This document shows, one piece after another, positions 1-7,952 of a DNA stretch of 64,000 bases. The position numbers and the translations under genes were made by a program. The stretch covers positions 1,240,001 through 1,304,000 of the forward strand of contig NZ_CP041372.2 in NCBI RefSeq assembly GCF_006965545.2, given 5' to 3'. The stretch's first letter is position 1. Each line of letters begins with the position of its first letter. This DNA is from Paenalkalicoccus suaedae. Its GTDB lineage: Bacteria; Bacillota; Bacilli; Bacillales; Salisediminibacteriaceae. The notes under the pieces are model-generated. The model saw only the letters and a list, made by a program, of their open reading frames with translations, had not been told where the DNA came from and made no database searches.

Positions 1-80
1 AATCCATGGTCGTAAACCGAAACAACTGCTTCTTCTTTTCGAACGAATGCATGGTCCAAATAAATCCACTGGTTGCTCAT
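1..80 (-). CDS. ilvE: Branched-chain amino acid aminotransferase, 5' end only
   Basis: Only the first 26 codons are inside the window; the gene runs off the left edge. The visible N-terminus, MSNQWIYLDHAFV then VSVYDHG, matches the start of class IV PLP-dependent branched-chain aminotransferases (IlvE), which interconvert Leu, Ile and Val with their 2-keto acids in the cytoplasm. The start ATG sits 7-9 nt after a clear AAAGGAGAGG ribosome binding site. The catalytic lysine lies outside the window, so the call rests on the N-terminal signature alone. The upstream region holds CodY-like and cre-like sites, which suits a nutrient-regulated branched-chain amino acid gene. Confidence 0.8.
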   Translation of the reverse strand, partial: MSNQWIYLDHAFVRKEEAVVSVYDHG

Positions 81-210
81 CTTGTCCCTCTCCTTTCTTT
101 CGTTTTTGATAATTTCGAACGAATATGTTGTTGCCAATATTACTCCGCTTTTAAAAAGAGGTCAACAGCTTTTTGTTAAAAATTCTAACATTTCTAAGTA
201 ATCTAATAAC

Positions 211-290
211 GGAAAAGCGCTTACATCATTGGTATGAAAGAAAAGTCTGAAAATTATAATAGTTTGTAAAGATTTAGTAAGCGTTTTCAT
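211..290 (-). promoter_or_regulatory. ilvE control region: -10, CodY-like box, two cre-like sites
   Basis: On the minus strand a TATAAT -10 lies at 253-258 with a poor -35. A 12/15 match to the CodY consensus AATTTTCWGAAAATT lies at 241-255 and overlaps the -10. A perfect 14/14 match to the cre consensus TGWAARCGYTWWCW lies at 276-290 (minus strand) over the -35 area, and a second 12/14 cre match lies at 211-226 in the predicted leader. The predicted 5' leader is about 165 nt. Regulation by CodY and CcpA is inferred from the motifs only. Confidence 0.5.
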
Positions 291-331
291 TTTTGGGGGT
301 ATTGGCCCAAGTAAAAACGAATTCTCTCAAT

Positions 332-372
332 AAAAAACAGATGTAGGGAGGATTGTCCCACATCTGTTTTTA
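332..372 (-). terminator. Intrinsic terminator of the XRE-PAS gene
   Basis: Arms AAAAACAGATGT and ACATCTGTTTTT enclose a 16-nt loop just after the stop codon; both flanks are A/T tracts, so it could act in both directions. Confidence 0.8.
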
Positions 373-373
373 G

Positions 374-898
374 TTACTCGTGAAATTCTACGGATGTTGT
401 AGCAACCCCACTCAATATATCCCCATCGTAAATTGGCTTTGCGTATATCAAATACGTAGTATCCCCTTTAGAAAGGGGAAAGGTAATTAATTCAGAACTG
501 ATTTGTTCTGTTTGTAAGGTACGTTTTTTTAGAGCAACCAGTGCTTCAACTCCACTGTTATGTGTAATTTCAAAATCGGTTTTACCTATTACATTGTGAA
601 AAGAAAAATCCTTGCTAGGATTACTAATCCACGTATATCGTAAGTCGAGATCGCATATAGCAAATATGATAGGAAGTTTAGATGTTACATGATAAAAGGG
701 ATTGTATAGCTTTTCGTTAAAAAATAAAGTTGGTTCTACTTGAAATACTTCCGCTATTTTTATGGCAGTCTCGATACTTGGATCGCGCACACCATGCTCA
801 ATCTGAGCGTAGTAGCCTCTGTCTAAAAATACTTTTTCTGCTACGTCAGACTGTGTTAATTTCATATTCTTTCTAAGATTGATTAACCAGCTTCTCAT
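374..898 (-). CDS. XRE-family transcriptional regulator with C-terminal PAS-like sensor
   Basis: 174 aa. Residues 1-62 form a Cro/C1-type helix-turn-helix (LRKNMKLTQSDVAEKV, then YAQIEHGVRDPS). Residues 70-170 look like a single PAS fold (IIFAICDLDLRYTWIS, VIGKTDFEI), the usual place for small-ligand or redox sensing. It is therefore a one-component sensor-regulator; ligand and targets are unknown. The start follows TAGGAGGAACGA. It is transcribed divergently from spoVR, and the shared intergenic region contains a perfect 21-bp palindrome (982-1002) that is a natural candidate for its operator. Confidence 0.75.
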   Translation of the reverse strand: MRSWLINLRKNMKLTQSDVAEKVFLDRGYYAQIEHGVRDPSIETAIKIAEVFQVEPTLFFNEKLYNPFYHVTSKLPIIFAICDLDLRYTWISNPSKDFSFHNVIGKTDFEITHNSGVEALVALKKRTLQTEQISSELITFPLSKGDTTYLIYAKPIYDGDILSGVATTSVEFHE

Positions 899-981
899 TC
901 GTTCCTCCTAAATCGTGTCTCTCTCTAAATTATAATCGAAAAATACAACAAAAGTAGGACAAAGTGTTTGACAACTTATTG

Positions 982-1002
982 AATGTGGCGAATTGCCACA
1001 TT
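982..1002. promoter_or_regulatory. Perfect 8-bp-arm palindrome, candidate operator
   Basis: AATGTGGC-gaatt-GCCACATT lies between the divergent XRE-PAS gene and spoVR, directly after a TTGACA hexamer (969-974). It may be the operator of the neighbouring regulator. The alternative is a small transcription terminator, since TTTT follows on the plus strand. Confidence 0.35.
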
Positions 1003-1112
1003 TTCTAAAGAAACTAGGAGGCGAATTGAAGGGTTTAGTTGGTTAGTGAACAGTTGTTCTAATCATGTGAGGATCGGAGCACTCATAGATGTAGAAGAGG
1101 AGGTGAGGAGAA

Positions 1113-2345
1113 ATGGGAGAGAGTGAAAATCAGCTAGTAACATCTATTGAGCATATTACACAGTTGGCGCGTGACTATGGACTTGATTTTTACCACATGC
1201 GTTTTGAAATTTGTCCAGCAGATGTTATTTATTCCATAGGGGCATATGGCATGCCAACACGCTTTACACATTGGAGCTTTGGGAAGCAATTTCATCGCAT
1301 GAAACTGCACTATGACTTGGGGTTAAGTAAAATTTATGAGTTAGTGATAAACTCAGATCCTTGCTACGCATTTTTATTAGATACTAATTCTCTCGTTCAA
1401 AATAAACTAATTGTCGCTCACGTGCTTGCGCATAGTGACTTTTTTAAGAATAACAACCGATTTAAAGGCACAAGAAAAGATATGGTAGAAAGCATGTCTC
1501 AAACGGCCATTCGAATTTCAAAGCATGAGACGCGGCATGGAAGAGAACAAGTAGAGAGCTTTATTGATGATGTGCTAGCAATTCAAGAGCACATTGATCC
1601 TTACGAATCTCACTATGATGAGCGTGATCATAACAATGACACGCAAGATCTTTTGTTATTTCTTTTGAAGAAAGCAAAAAAGATGGAAGAATGGCAAAAA
1701 GACATTATGTCTATGCTCCGAGAGGAAATGTATTATTTTTGGCCACAAATGGAAACGAAAATCATGAATGAAGGCTGGGCGACCTTTTGGCATCAACGAA
1801 TCATGCGCGATTTAGAATTGAATGAAGGAGAATCGATTGAGTTTGCCAAACTTCATGCAAATGTTATCCAATCGTCAACAACGAATGTTAATCCATATCA
1901 CCTAGGACTGCGACTTTTTGAATATTTGGAGGAGAAAGTTGGAACCGAGCGTTTGTTTGAGATCCGTGAAACAGAAACAGACAGCTCCTTTTTGCGTAAT
2001 TATTTAACGAAAGAATTTATTCAGCAGGAAGACCTTTACGTTTTTTCTGCTAAGCAAGAGAATTATGAGATTACAAGTAAAGATTGGACGGATGTGCGCG
2101 ATACGCTTGTTAATCAGCGGTTGAATGGCGGTATCCCGGTGCTTTTAGTCAATGAAGGTGATAAAGGCGAGTTAGTATTAACGCATAGCTATGAAGAGGT
2201 AGAATTGGACGTCCCACATTTAGAAAAAACATTGCCAGCACTCTACAGGCTTTGGGGTGCAAAAATATGTATTGAGACTGTACTGGAAGGAAAGGACGTT
2301 TTATTCTCTTTTGATGGAAGCAATGTGAAGAAGACATACAGATGA
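1113..2345 (+). CDS. spoVR: SpoVR family protein (stage V sporulation protein R)
   Basis: 410 aa. SpoVR proteins are needed for proper spore cortex formation in Bacillus; the biochemical activity is not settled. Family motifs are plain: [18 protein letters not shown] near residue 25, HWSFGKQF near 50, [14 protein letters not shown] near 105, and the conserved NEGWATFWH segment near residue 220. The start is fixed by AGGAGGTGAGGAGAA before ATG. The C-terminus matches the family, so the protein seems intact although a little shorter than B. subtilis SpoVR as I recall it. Monocistronic, with its own terminator. Confidence 0.92.
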   Translation: MGESENQLVTSIEHITQLARDYGLDFYHMRFEICPADVIYSIGAYGMPTRFTHWSFGKQFHRMKLHYDLGLSKIYELVINSDPCYAFLLDTNSLVQNKLIVAHVLAHSDFFKNNNRFKGTRKDMVESMSQTAIRISKHETRHGREQVESFIDDVLAIQEHIDPYESHYDERDHNNDTQDLLLFLLKKAKKMEEWQKDIMSMLREEMYYFWPQMETKIMNEGWATFWHQRIMRDLELNEGESIEFAKLHANVIQSSTTNVNPYHLGLRLFEYLEEKVGTERLFEIRETETDSSFLRNYLTKEFIQQEDLYVFSAKQENYEITSKDWTDVRDTLVNQRLNGGIPVLLVNEGDKGELVLTHSYEEVELDVPHLEKTLPALYRLWGAKICIETVLEGKDVLFSFDGSNVKKTYR

Positions 2346-2409
2346 ATAGCTTCATGCATTCATTTAAAGAGTACAACAGAATATAGCTTTATATAAATAG
2401 TCCACATTT

Positions 2410-2436
2410 AGAAGGTCCTTTTGAGGGCCTTTTTTG
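2410..2436 (+). terminator. Intrinsic terminator of spoVR
   Basis: AAGGTCC-ttttga-GGGCCTT followed by TTTTTTG. Confidence 0.75.
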
Positions 2437-2578
2437 TTGTTTTAGGTATTATAAATTGGTGCTCTCTAGATAAATTTCTACCCGTAAGATGATCTTTAAT
2501 GCAAGAAAAGTCGTTGATATAGGTAATAAAAGACTGTGGTGATACAATAAACGTAATCATAAAGGAGGCTCGACTGTG

Positions 2579-3235
2579 ATGAAGCTTAAGGTTTCTAAAA
2601 AAACAATTTTCCTACTTTTAACTATACTTATCATTATTAGTACGCTGCTCTACTTAAACGCAAATGTATGGCAAATTAGCCCGGAAACGATCCGTGATTA
2701 TATAACAAGTTTAGGCGCATTTGCTCCTTTGGCCTATGTGCTCATCTATACGGTACGACCACTTATCCTTTTTCCTGCATCTGTTTTATCACTTGCTGGT
2801 GGACTTCTTTTTGGACCAATTTACGGAACGATGTTAATCGTTATTGGCGCAACAGGAGGCGCTGTTCTTTCTTTTCTTGTTGCCCGGAAACTAGGTAAAA
2901 ATATAGCGGGCAAAGAGTGGACAGGTAAAGCCAAAAAATTGCAGGTTCAGCTTGAACAAAACGGTTTTTTATATGTACTTCTCATTCGACTTATACCTGT
3001 ATTTAACTTTGATATGATTAGCTACGTTGCTGGAATCTCGAAGGTACGACTAAGAGATTTTTTCTTTGGGACTCTCCTCGGTATTATTCCCGGAGCGTTC
3101 GCATATAGCTTTTTAGGCTCGAGCTTTGTTGGGGGTGATGTCACGATCATTATTATCGCAATTAGTGTATTTATTCTTCTCAGCGTCATCCCAGTATTTT
3201 TTCGCAAAAAGCTCTTTCCGAATTCCTCAAAATAA
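2579..3235 (+). CDS. TVP38/TMEM64 (VTT-domain) family membrane protein
   Basis: 218 aa integral membrane protein. One N-terminal membrane segment (residues 10-27) is followed by a VTT/SNARE-associated domain. Its hallmarks are a re-entrant GGLLFGPIYGT segment, GATGGAVLSFLVARKLGK, then LIRLIPVFNFDMISYVAGIS and a final membrane pair. VTT proteins are relatives of DedA lipid scramblases and undecaprenyl-phosphate flippases, but no substrate can be assigned here. A GTG three bases upstream (2576) is an equally possible start; both follow AAAGGAGG. Single gene ending in a strong bidirectional terminator shared with pgeF. Confidence 0.85.
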   Translation: MKLKVSKKTIFLLLTILIIISTLLYLNANVWQISPETIRDYITSLGAFAPLAYVLIYTVRPLILFPASVLSLAGGLLFGPIYGTMLIVIGATGGAVLSFLVARKLGKNIAGKEWTGKAKKLQVQLEQNGFLYVLLIRLIPVFNFDMISYVAGISKVRLRDFFFGTLLGIIPGAFAYSFLGSSFVGGDVTIIIIAISVFILLSVIPVFFRKKLFPNSSK

Positions 3236-3248
3236 CTAGCTAAAATCA

Positions 3249-3292
3249 AAAAAAGGTGGTGCCCGCATCTAGATGCAGGCATCACCTTTTAT
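3249..3292. terminator. Bidirectional terminator between convergent genes
   Basis: Long hairpin AAAAGGTGgTGCC...GGCAtCACCTTTT with T tracts on both strands. Confidence 0.85.
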
Positions 3293-3293
3293 C

Positions 3294-4094
3294 TTATTCG
3301 AAGCGACCAATAAAGCTCATCATTCTGCCGGTTTTGCCATTGTCTCGGCGGTGAGAAAAGAAGAGGTCACTCTCGCAACTTGTGCAATATGAGGAGACGC
3401 GGATGTTCTCCTCTGGGATGCCCTCTTGAATGAGTAATAGCCTATTTGCTTCTTGTAGATCTAACGCATACTGACCCTTAGACGTTTCGGTAGAGTAGGT
3501 ATCAGATGATGCTTGCAGGACCTCTCCAAGCTGCGTCATCACATGATCATCAACGGTATAGCAACAAGGACCGATGCCAGGACCAATAACTGCATGAACT
3601 TCATGCAAGTCAGCACCTTCAACGTCCTGCCAAAGACGAACCATTTTGCCTCCGATGTGCAGTGCAGTGCTACGCCAACCAGCATGAGCGACGCCTAGTA
3701 AGTTATCAGGACCTCTAAAATAGAGAGGGATACAGTCTGCAAAGCAGAGCGTTAAAAGAACGTTTTTTTCTTTTGTATATAGTCCATCCGTTCGTTTAAT
3801 ACTTGTATCGTATTGAAGCGATCCTTTGCCTGCCAGCGCTTGAGAGACTTTTACAATCTGATCCTGGTGCGTTTGATCCGCACCAACAAAACGTTCAATA
3901 GGGACAGAGAGAATCTCTGCTAGGCGCGAGCGATTCTCGCCTGCATCTGGATCGTGAACGTGTAAGCCGACGTTTTGGGTAGAAAAGTCACCTGTGCCGA
4001 CTCCACCATTCCTCGTTGTAAAACCTGTTTGAAGATCTTCCCAGCCAGGAATAGTTAGGTAGTTTTCATGTGTGTGCAAAAATAGCTCACTCAT
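3294..4094 (-). CDS. pgeF: Peptidoglycan editing factor PgeF / multicopper oxidase-like YfiH-YlmD family
   Basis: 266 aa. Family signatures: TTRNGGVG near the N-terminus, the metal-binding residues in ADQTH, the Cys of LCFADCIPLYF, VAHAGWRST, and IGPGIGPCCY. Members include PgeF, which removes wrongly built peptidoglycan precursors, and homologues with purine nucleoside phosphorylase or laccase activity, so the substrate is uncertain. In B. subtilis the homologue ylmD sits in the ylm division cluster; this copy instead follows a small membrane protein gene by 6 nt, so it may be a second paralogue. The start follows AAAGGATT. Confidence 0.85.
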   Translation of the reverse strand: MSELFLHTHENYLTIPGWEDLQTGFTTRNGGVGTGDFSTQNVGLHVHDPDAGENRSRLAEILSVPIERFVGADQTHQDQIVKVSQALAGKGSLQYDTSIKRTDGLYTKEKNVLLTLCFADCIPLYFRGPDNLLGVAHAGWRSTALHIGGKMVRLWQDVEGADLHEVHAVIGPGIGPCCYTVDDHVMTQLGEVLQASSDTYSTETSKGQYALDLQEANRLLLIQEGIPEENIRVSSYCTSCESDLFFSHRRDNGKTGRMMSFIGRFE

Positions 4095-4100
4095 TGTATC

Positions 4101-4295
4101 TTAATCCTTTCGATCTGGTTTTGATTCTGGTTCATACATATCGTATGCCTTTGGCTCTGATTTCGTTTTCGTTCGCTTAGACGCTTTTTTGAGTCGATAT
4201 ACGCTAAAGGATGCCGCAATAAATACTAATATCATAACGAGGTACGCATAGCCCATATTTGGGTCATTAGGATCTGGGACTGTAAAGATATCCAC
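4101..4295 (-). CDS. Small single-span membrane protein
   Basis: 64 aa from the GTG at 4295, chosen because AAAGGAAGG lies 8 nt upstream; a GTG three codons earlier would overlap the ribosome binding site. One transmembrane helix (residues 12-30, YAYLVMILVFIAASFSVY) is followed by a highly charged Lys/Glu-rich tail, predicted cytoplasmic. No family recognised. It is first in a two-gene operon with pgeF, preceded by an extended -10 promoter at 4334-4339. Confidence 0.6.
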   Translation of the reverse strand: MDIFTVPDPNDPNMGYAYLVMILVFIAASFSVYRLKKASKRTKTKSEPKAYDMYEPESKPDRKD

Positions 4296-4333
4296 GTCGC
4301 ACACCTTCCTTTCTCTTCAGTTAAATCATCTTT

Positions 4334-4342
4334 ATTATAGCA
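4334..4342 (-). promoter_or_regulatory. Extended -10 promoter of the small membrane protein-pgeF operon
   Basis: TGCTATAAT on the minus strand (TGn plus a perfect TATAAT), about 40 nt before the start codon; no good -35. Confidence 0.5.
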
Positions 4343-4449
4343 AACCTCCTGTCTTTTCACACAGAAAGGTATTAGGATGAAGTGACAAATGATTGAATTT
4401 ATGCCTTGGAGCAAGTAGCATGAATACTAGATAGGAAAGGAGCATGGAG

Positions 4450-4758
4450 ATGGAGCCAATTGCAACACTACCTTACTTTAAAGTGCAGCGTGAAATGTCT
4501 AGTATCGAAATGAAAAATGTAGAGTATGAACGAAAGCTCTACTTATTTGAGGATCGATTGTTAACAAAGCACCGTGAGTTCCCGACCGAGCAGATTTTTG
4601 ATATGTCTCATAGAGAAATGAGTGGAGAGGATTCCATCCTTTATTTACACACGAGCCGTGGCGTGTATTCCTATACGATAAAAGATGACCCAACGACTTT
4701 TATCCAAGCATTTAAGCGGTTAGAAAAACAAATTTTAGAAGAAAAAGCAAAAGAGTGA
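4450..4758 (+). CDS. Conserved hypothetical protein, possible PH-like fold
   Basis: 102 aa, no signal peptide or membrane helix. The sequence alternates short beta-like stretches (RKLYLFEDRLLTKHREF, SILYLHTSRGVYSYTI) and ends in a helix (FIQAFKRLEKQILEEKAKE), a pattern typical of small bacterial PH-like domains; this is a guess from pattern only. I do not recognise a named family. The ATG at 4450 is preferred because AAAGGAG ends 7 nt upstream; the ATG at 4444 is only one base from it. The gene is followed by an aldo/keto reductase gene, with no clear operon link. Confidence 0.6.
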   Translation: MEPIATLPYFKVQREMSSIEMKNVEYERKLYLFEDRLLTKHREFPTEQIFDMSHREMSGEDSILYLHTSRGVYSYTIKDDPTTFIQAFKRLEKQILEEKAKE

Positions 4759-4831
4759 AAACGTTTTAGTTGTCACCGTCTACGTATTTTCCTATAGTTA
4801 GGGAGAAGATACGAGAAGAGGAGTGATGAGT

Positions 4832-5809
4832 GTGAATTATCGAACGCTTGGAGATCTAAAGATTAGTGAGTTAAGCTTTGGGACGTGGGCAATTGGTGGA
4901 GCCTGGGGCAAAACGAATGATGAAGAAGCGGTTAGAGGCCTAAAGCAGGCGATGGAGCAAGGTGTAAACTTTTTTGATACAGCAGACGTTTACGGCGATG
5001 GACATGCGGAGCGCTTAATTAGAGAGGCGACAAAAGGGCAAGAAGATCAAATTTATGTGGCAAGTAAGTTTTGTCGGGCAGGTGACATTCACGATCCTGT
5101 TACATATCAAGAGGAGAGCGTTCGCCATTACTTGGAAAAAACGCTGAAAAACCTAGGGCGTGAGCAACTTGATCTGTATCAAATTCACTGTCCTCCTTTA
5201 GAAATTATTAAGGATGGTAGTGTGTTTGAGGTATTAGATAAGTTGCAGCAGGAGGGGAAGATCCGTCACTATGGCGTGAGTGTGGAGACCGTTGAAGAGG
5301 GTCTTGAAGCTATGACGTATAAAAATGTTCGTGCCTTGCAGGTGATTTTTAATATTTTCCGCCAAAAGCCGGTACATGAGCTCTTCCCAATTGCAAAAGA
5401 AAAGGAAGTAGGAATCCTTGCACGGGTGCCACTAGCTAGTGGTCTATTGACGGGTAAATTTAAAGAATCGCATCAGTTTGAAGAGGACGATCATCGTAAC
5501 TTTAATGCAGATGGTCAGCAGTTTAATGTTGGAGAGACGTTTGCTGGACTTCCGTTTGCTAAAGGTGTAGCTCTAAGTCAGGAGCTTGATTGGATTAAAG
5601 AGGGGCGTGAGTCAATGGCGAAGGCTGCTCTTAAATGGATCTTGGAGCACGATGCAGTGAGCTCTGTTATTCCTGGATTTAAGACGACGAAGCAGGTGGA
5701 GGATAGTCTCGGTGCGGTTGATGTTCCTGCCTTTACAGGCGAAGAGATGCAACGTTTGGAGACGTTTTATCAGGCGCATGTAAACGAGCATATTCGTGGA
5801 CCATATTAA
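4832..5809 (+). CDS. Aldo/keto reductase
   Basis: 325 aa cytosolic NAD(P)H-dependent oxidoreductase with a TIM-barrel fold. The catalytic tetrad is visible: Asp in FFDTADVYG, Tyr in the same motif, Lys in YVASKF and His in YQIHCPP. The C-terminal SVIPGFKTTKQVEDS is the usual cofactor-binding segment. Substrate unknown; the FGTWAIGGAWG start resembles the AKR11/YhdN-type general stress reductases of Bacillus. The GTG at 4832 is chosen because it lies 8 nt after AAGAGGAG and gives MNYRTLG, the normal family N-terminus; ATG at 4826 is too close to the ribosome binding site. Confidence 0.88.
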   Translation: MNYRTLGDLKISELSFGTWAIGGAWGKTNDEEAVRGLKQAMEQGVNFFDTADVYGDGHAERLIREATKGQEDQIYVASKFCRAGDIHDPVTYQEESVRHYLEKTLKNLGREQLDLYQIHCPPLEIIKDGSVFEVLDKLQQEGKIRHYGVSVETVEEGLEAMTYKNVRALQVIFNIFRQKPVHELFPIAKEKEVGILARVPLASGLLTGKFKESHQFEEDDHRNFNADGQQFNVGETFAGLPFAKGVALSQELDWIKEGRESMAKAALKWILEHDAVSSVIPGFKTTKQVEDSLGAVDVPAFTGEEMQRLETFYQAHVNEHIRGPY

Positions 5810-5817
5810 AAATGAAG

Positions 5818-5859
5818 AGGAGGCTGGGATAAAAGCGATGAAGCTGTCCCAGCCTTTTT
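5818..5859 (+). terminator. Intrinsic terminator of the aldo/keto reductase gene
   Basis: AGGCTGGGA and TCCCAGCCT arms with TTTTT. Confidence 0.85.
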
Positions 5860-5880
5860 GGTGTGGGGGGAACGGCGTGC

Positions 5881-6060
5881 GGTTATCCGGAAAGGCTGCT
5901 CAGTTATCCTTTTAAGGCAGATAGTTATCCGGAAACCGGGTTCGATTATCCGTTTAAGGCCGACAATTATCCGGAAAGGCTGCTCGATTATCCGTTTAAG
6001 GCCGACAATTATCCAGAAACGGGTCTCAGTTATCCGTTCACGCTAAAAAGTTATCTATCA
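5881..6060. repeat. Array 1: nine TTATCC cores at exactly 21-nt spacing
   Basis: TTATCC (last copy TTATCT) starts at 5883, 5904, 5925, 5946, 5967, 5988, 6009, 6030 and 6051, an unbroken 21-nt step. Flanks alternate between a GGAAA-type and a GTTTAAGG-type unit, making a partly conserved 42-nt dimer. The array fills the gap between two convergent genes. It opens reading frames with seven-residue repeats, but these have no ribosome binding site and I treat them as artefacts. Confidence 0.85.
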
Positions 6061-6106
6061 CACGTTTGCCGTTCCTCTCTTTTCACGACAACTAATTTCT
6101 TCATAA

Positions 6107-6145
6107 AAAAGAGGCGCAGAGATGTTGCATCTGCCCCTCTTCTTT
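6107..6145 (-). terminator. Intrinsic terminator of the M3 peptidase gene
   Basis: GAGG-c-GCAGA and TCTGC-c-CCTC stem, followed on the minus strand by a T tract. Confidence 0.7.
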
Positions 6146-7837
6146 TTAGTTTAATGCTTGAAGCTCGGATTGTAGGAATTCCATAAGCTCTTTAATTAAA
6201 TCTTGAGAGAAATCGAAGCGAATGCCTGCAGCTTCGTATACCTCTGGTAGAGACTTAGATGAACCGAGCTTTAGTGCATCTGTGTACTGTTTAATGGCTT
6301 TTTCTTTATCTTGGCGATAGTTCTTAAATAGCTGTAGTGCACCGAGCTGAGCAATAACGTACTCAATGAAATAGAAAGGAACTTCAAAAATGTGCAGAAT
6401 GCGCAGCCACATAGCCTCCTGCCAATCCTCCATACCGTCAAAATTAACGAATGTAGAGTCCAATTCTTCTTTTATTTGCTTAAAAGCAGCATTTCGCTCA
6501 GTTGCTGTATGCCCTGGATTCTCATAGAGCCAGTGCTGGAATTGATCGACGACCATTCCAAGAGGTAGGAAGTTAATGATGTCCTCTAAATGATCCTTTT
6601 TAGCTCGAATGAGATCCTCTTCATTTGGATAGTAGTGATCCCATTGATCCATCGTTAACAGCTCCATCGACATACTCGCGAGCTCAGCGGATTCCATCGG
6701 AGTTTCGCGATAGGCAGAGAGGTCTAGGGAAGTTGTAAAATCATTATGAATACAGTGACCCATCTCGTGAAGAAGCGTAATCATATCTCCGTGCGTTTTG
6801 GATGCGTTCATAAAAATAAAGCTTAACTCGGACACTGGTAGCTTCGAGCAAAAACCACCGGGCGCTTTGCCTTTGCGAGAGGTGAGGTCGAGCATTCCAC
6901 GCTGATCCATTGTCTCAAGCAGTTCAGCAAATCGAGGGTCTAGTGTGCGGAAGATGTGTGCACCCTTTCCAACAAGCTCCTCACTTGTCTCAAATGGCTT
7001 TAATGGCTGTAGACCTTCTTTTACCGCTGCAGTATCCCACGGTCTATACTCATCTACTCCGAGCTCTTCTTTGTGCTTCCTTTGAAGCTCTTCTTTAAGT
7101 GGCACAACGTGCTTTTTAATCGCTTCAGCTAACTGCTTACAATCTTCAGGCGTGTAGTCAAAGCGCTCATATTTTTTAAACATATAGTCGCGATAGTTAG
7201 CAAGCCCAGCGTTATCTGCTTTTTTCTTACGAATAACAAGGAGCTCATCCATTATCCCTTGGAGCTTATCTTGGACAGAAAGAAATGCGTTAGCCTGCAG
7301 CGTGACCGCCTTTTTACGCACTTCACGATCACTAACCTGCGCATAAGGGGAGATTTGACTAAGCGTTTTCTCTTCGCCATCCCACTCAACTGTTAAGCCT
7401 CCAGTAGTCTCAAAATACGCATTAGCAAGCTTTGCTTCCTCTACTTCGAGGGCGATATTCTGTTCTCTAAAGAGGCTTTTTGCATTACGAGTGCTTTGAA
7501 TAAAGAGGTCATAGTATGGGCTTGGTAGCTCTGATAAATATGGACTTTGAAGGATCTTCTCATCAAGCTTTGCTTCAAATGCTTTCTTAATTGGCTCAAT
7601 GTGATCCTGATCAAATTCTACCGCTTCCTTTGCGCTTTCTGAGTCACTTTGACACTGGAACTCAATGTAGTGGCCTGACAAAATCTCTTCCACTTCATCC
7701 TGCACGCGCGAATACCTAATTAGCCAGTCCTCTAGCTGTGTGGCAGAAGTGATTTCCTCTTCTAAAAGCTTCGTATAAATTCCTTCTAATTCCTTTGTGT
7801 TAGAAAAATCAATCTTTTCTACATAAAAAGATGTCAT
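6146..7837 (-). CDS. M3 family oligoendopeptidase (PepF-like zinc peptidase)
   Basis: 563 aa cytosolic metallopeptidase that would cleave oligopeptides. The zinc motif HEXXH is present as TLLHEMGHCIHNDF near residue 355, with the third ligand expected in TPMESAELASM about 30 residues later. The N-terminal helical half (residues 1-190) and the C-terminal RLGSSKSLPEVYEAAGI-type segment match the M3 oligoendopeptidase family in length and order. The start ATG follows AAAAGGAGAGG. Single gene with its own terminator. Exact peptide specificity cannot be read from the sequence. Confidence 0.9.
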   Translation of the reverse strand: MTSFYVEKIDFSNTKELEGIYTKLLEEEITSATQLEDWLIRYSRVQDEVEEILSGHYIEFQCQSDSESAKEAVEFDQDHIEPIKKAFEAKLDEKILQSPYLSELPSPYYDLFIQSTRNAKSLFREQNIALEVEEAKLANAYFETTGGLTVEWDGEEKTLSQISPYAQVSDREVRKKAVTLQANAFLSVQDKLQGIMDELLVIRKKKADNAGLANYRDYMFKKYERFDYTPEDCKQLAEAIKKHVVPLKEELQRKHKEELGVDEYRPWDTAAVKEGLQPLKPFETSEELVGKGAHIFRTLDPRFAELLETMDQRGMLDLTSRKGKAPGGFCSKLPVSELSFIFMNASKTHGDMITLLHEMGHCIHNDFTTSLDLSAYRETPMESAELASMSMELLTMDQWDHYYPNEEDLIRAKKDHLEDIINFLPLGMVVDQFQHWLYENPGHTATERNAAFKQIKEELDSTFVNFDGMEDWQEAMWLRILHIFEVPFYFIEYVIAQLGALQLFKNYRQDKEKAIKQYTDALKLGSSKSLPEVYEAAGIRFDFSQDLIKELMEFLQSELQALN

Positions 7838-7910
7838 ATGTATCCTCTCCTTTTGACAGCGTCTTCTTTATCATAATAGAAATTGGGAGTAATTGCTAGC
7901 TAAACAACTA

Positions 7911-7937
7911 AAAAACGCACGCCATGTCGGCGTGCGT
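7911..7937 (-). terminator. Intrinsic terminator of the 3D-domain protein gene
   Basis: ACGCACGCC-atgtc-GGCGTGCGT followed by TTTTTT on the minus strand. Confidence 0.9.
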
Positions 7938-7952
7938 CCTACATCCTTATAA

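Noticed and set aside
5881-6060. CRISPR array
   Set aside because: Units are only 21 nt with a 6-nt core and no unique spacers of CRISPR length, and there are no cas genes anywhere in the window.
5858-6186. Two overlapping reading frames of 62 and 107 codons with seven-residue repeats
   Set aside because: They are by-products of the 21-nt array; no ribosome binding site, and both overlap the array in different frames.
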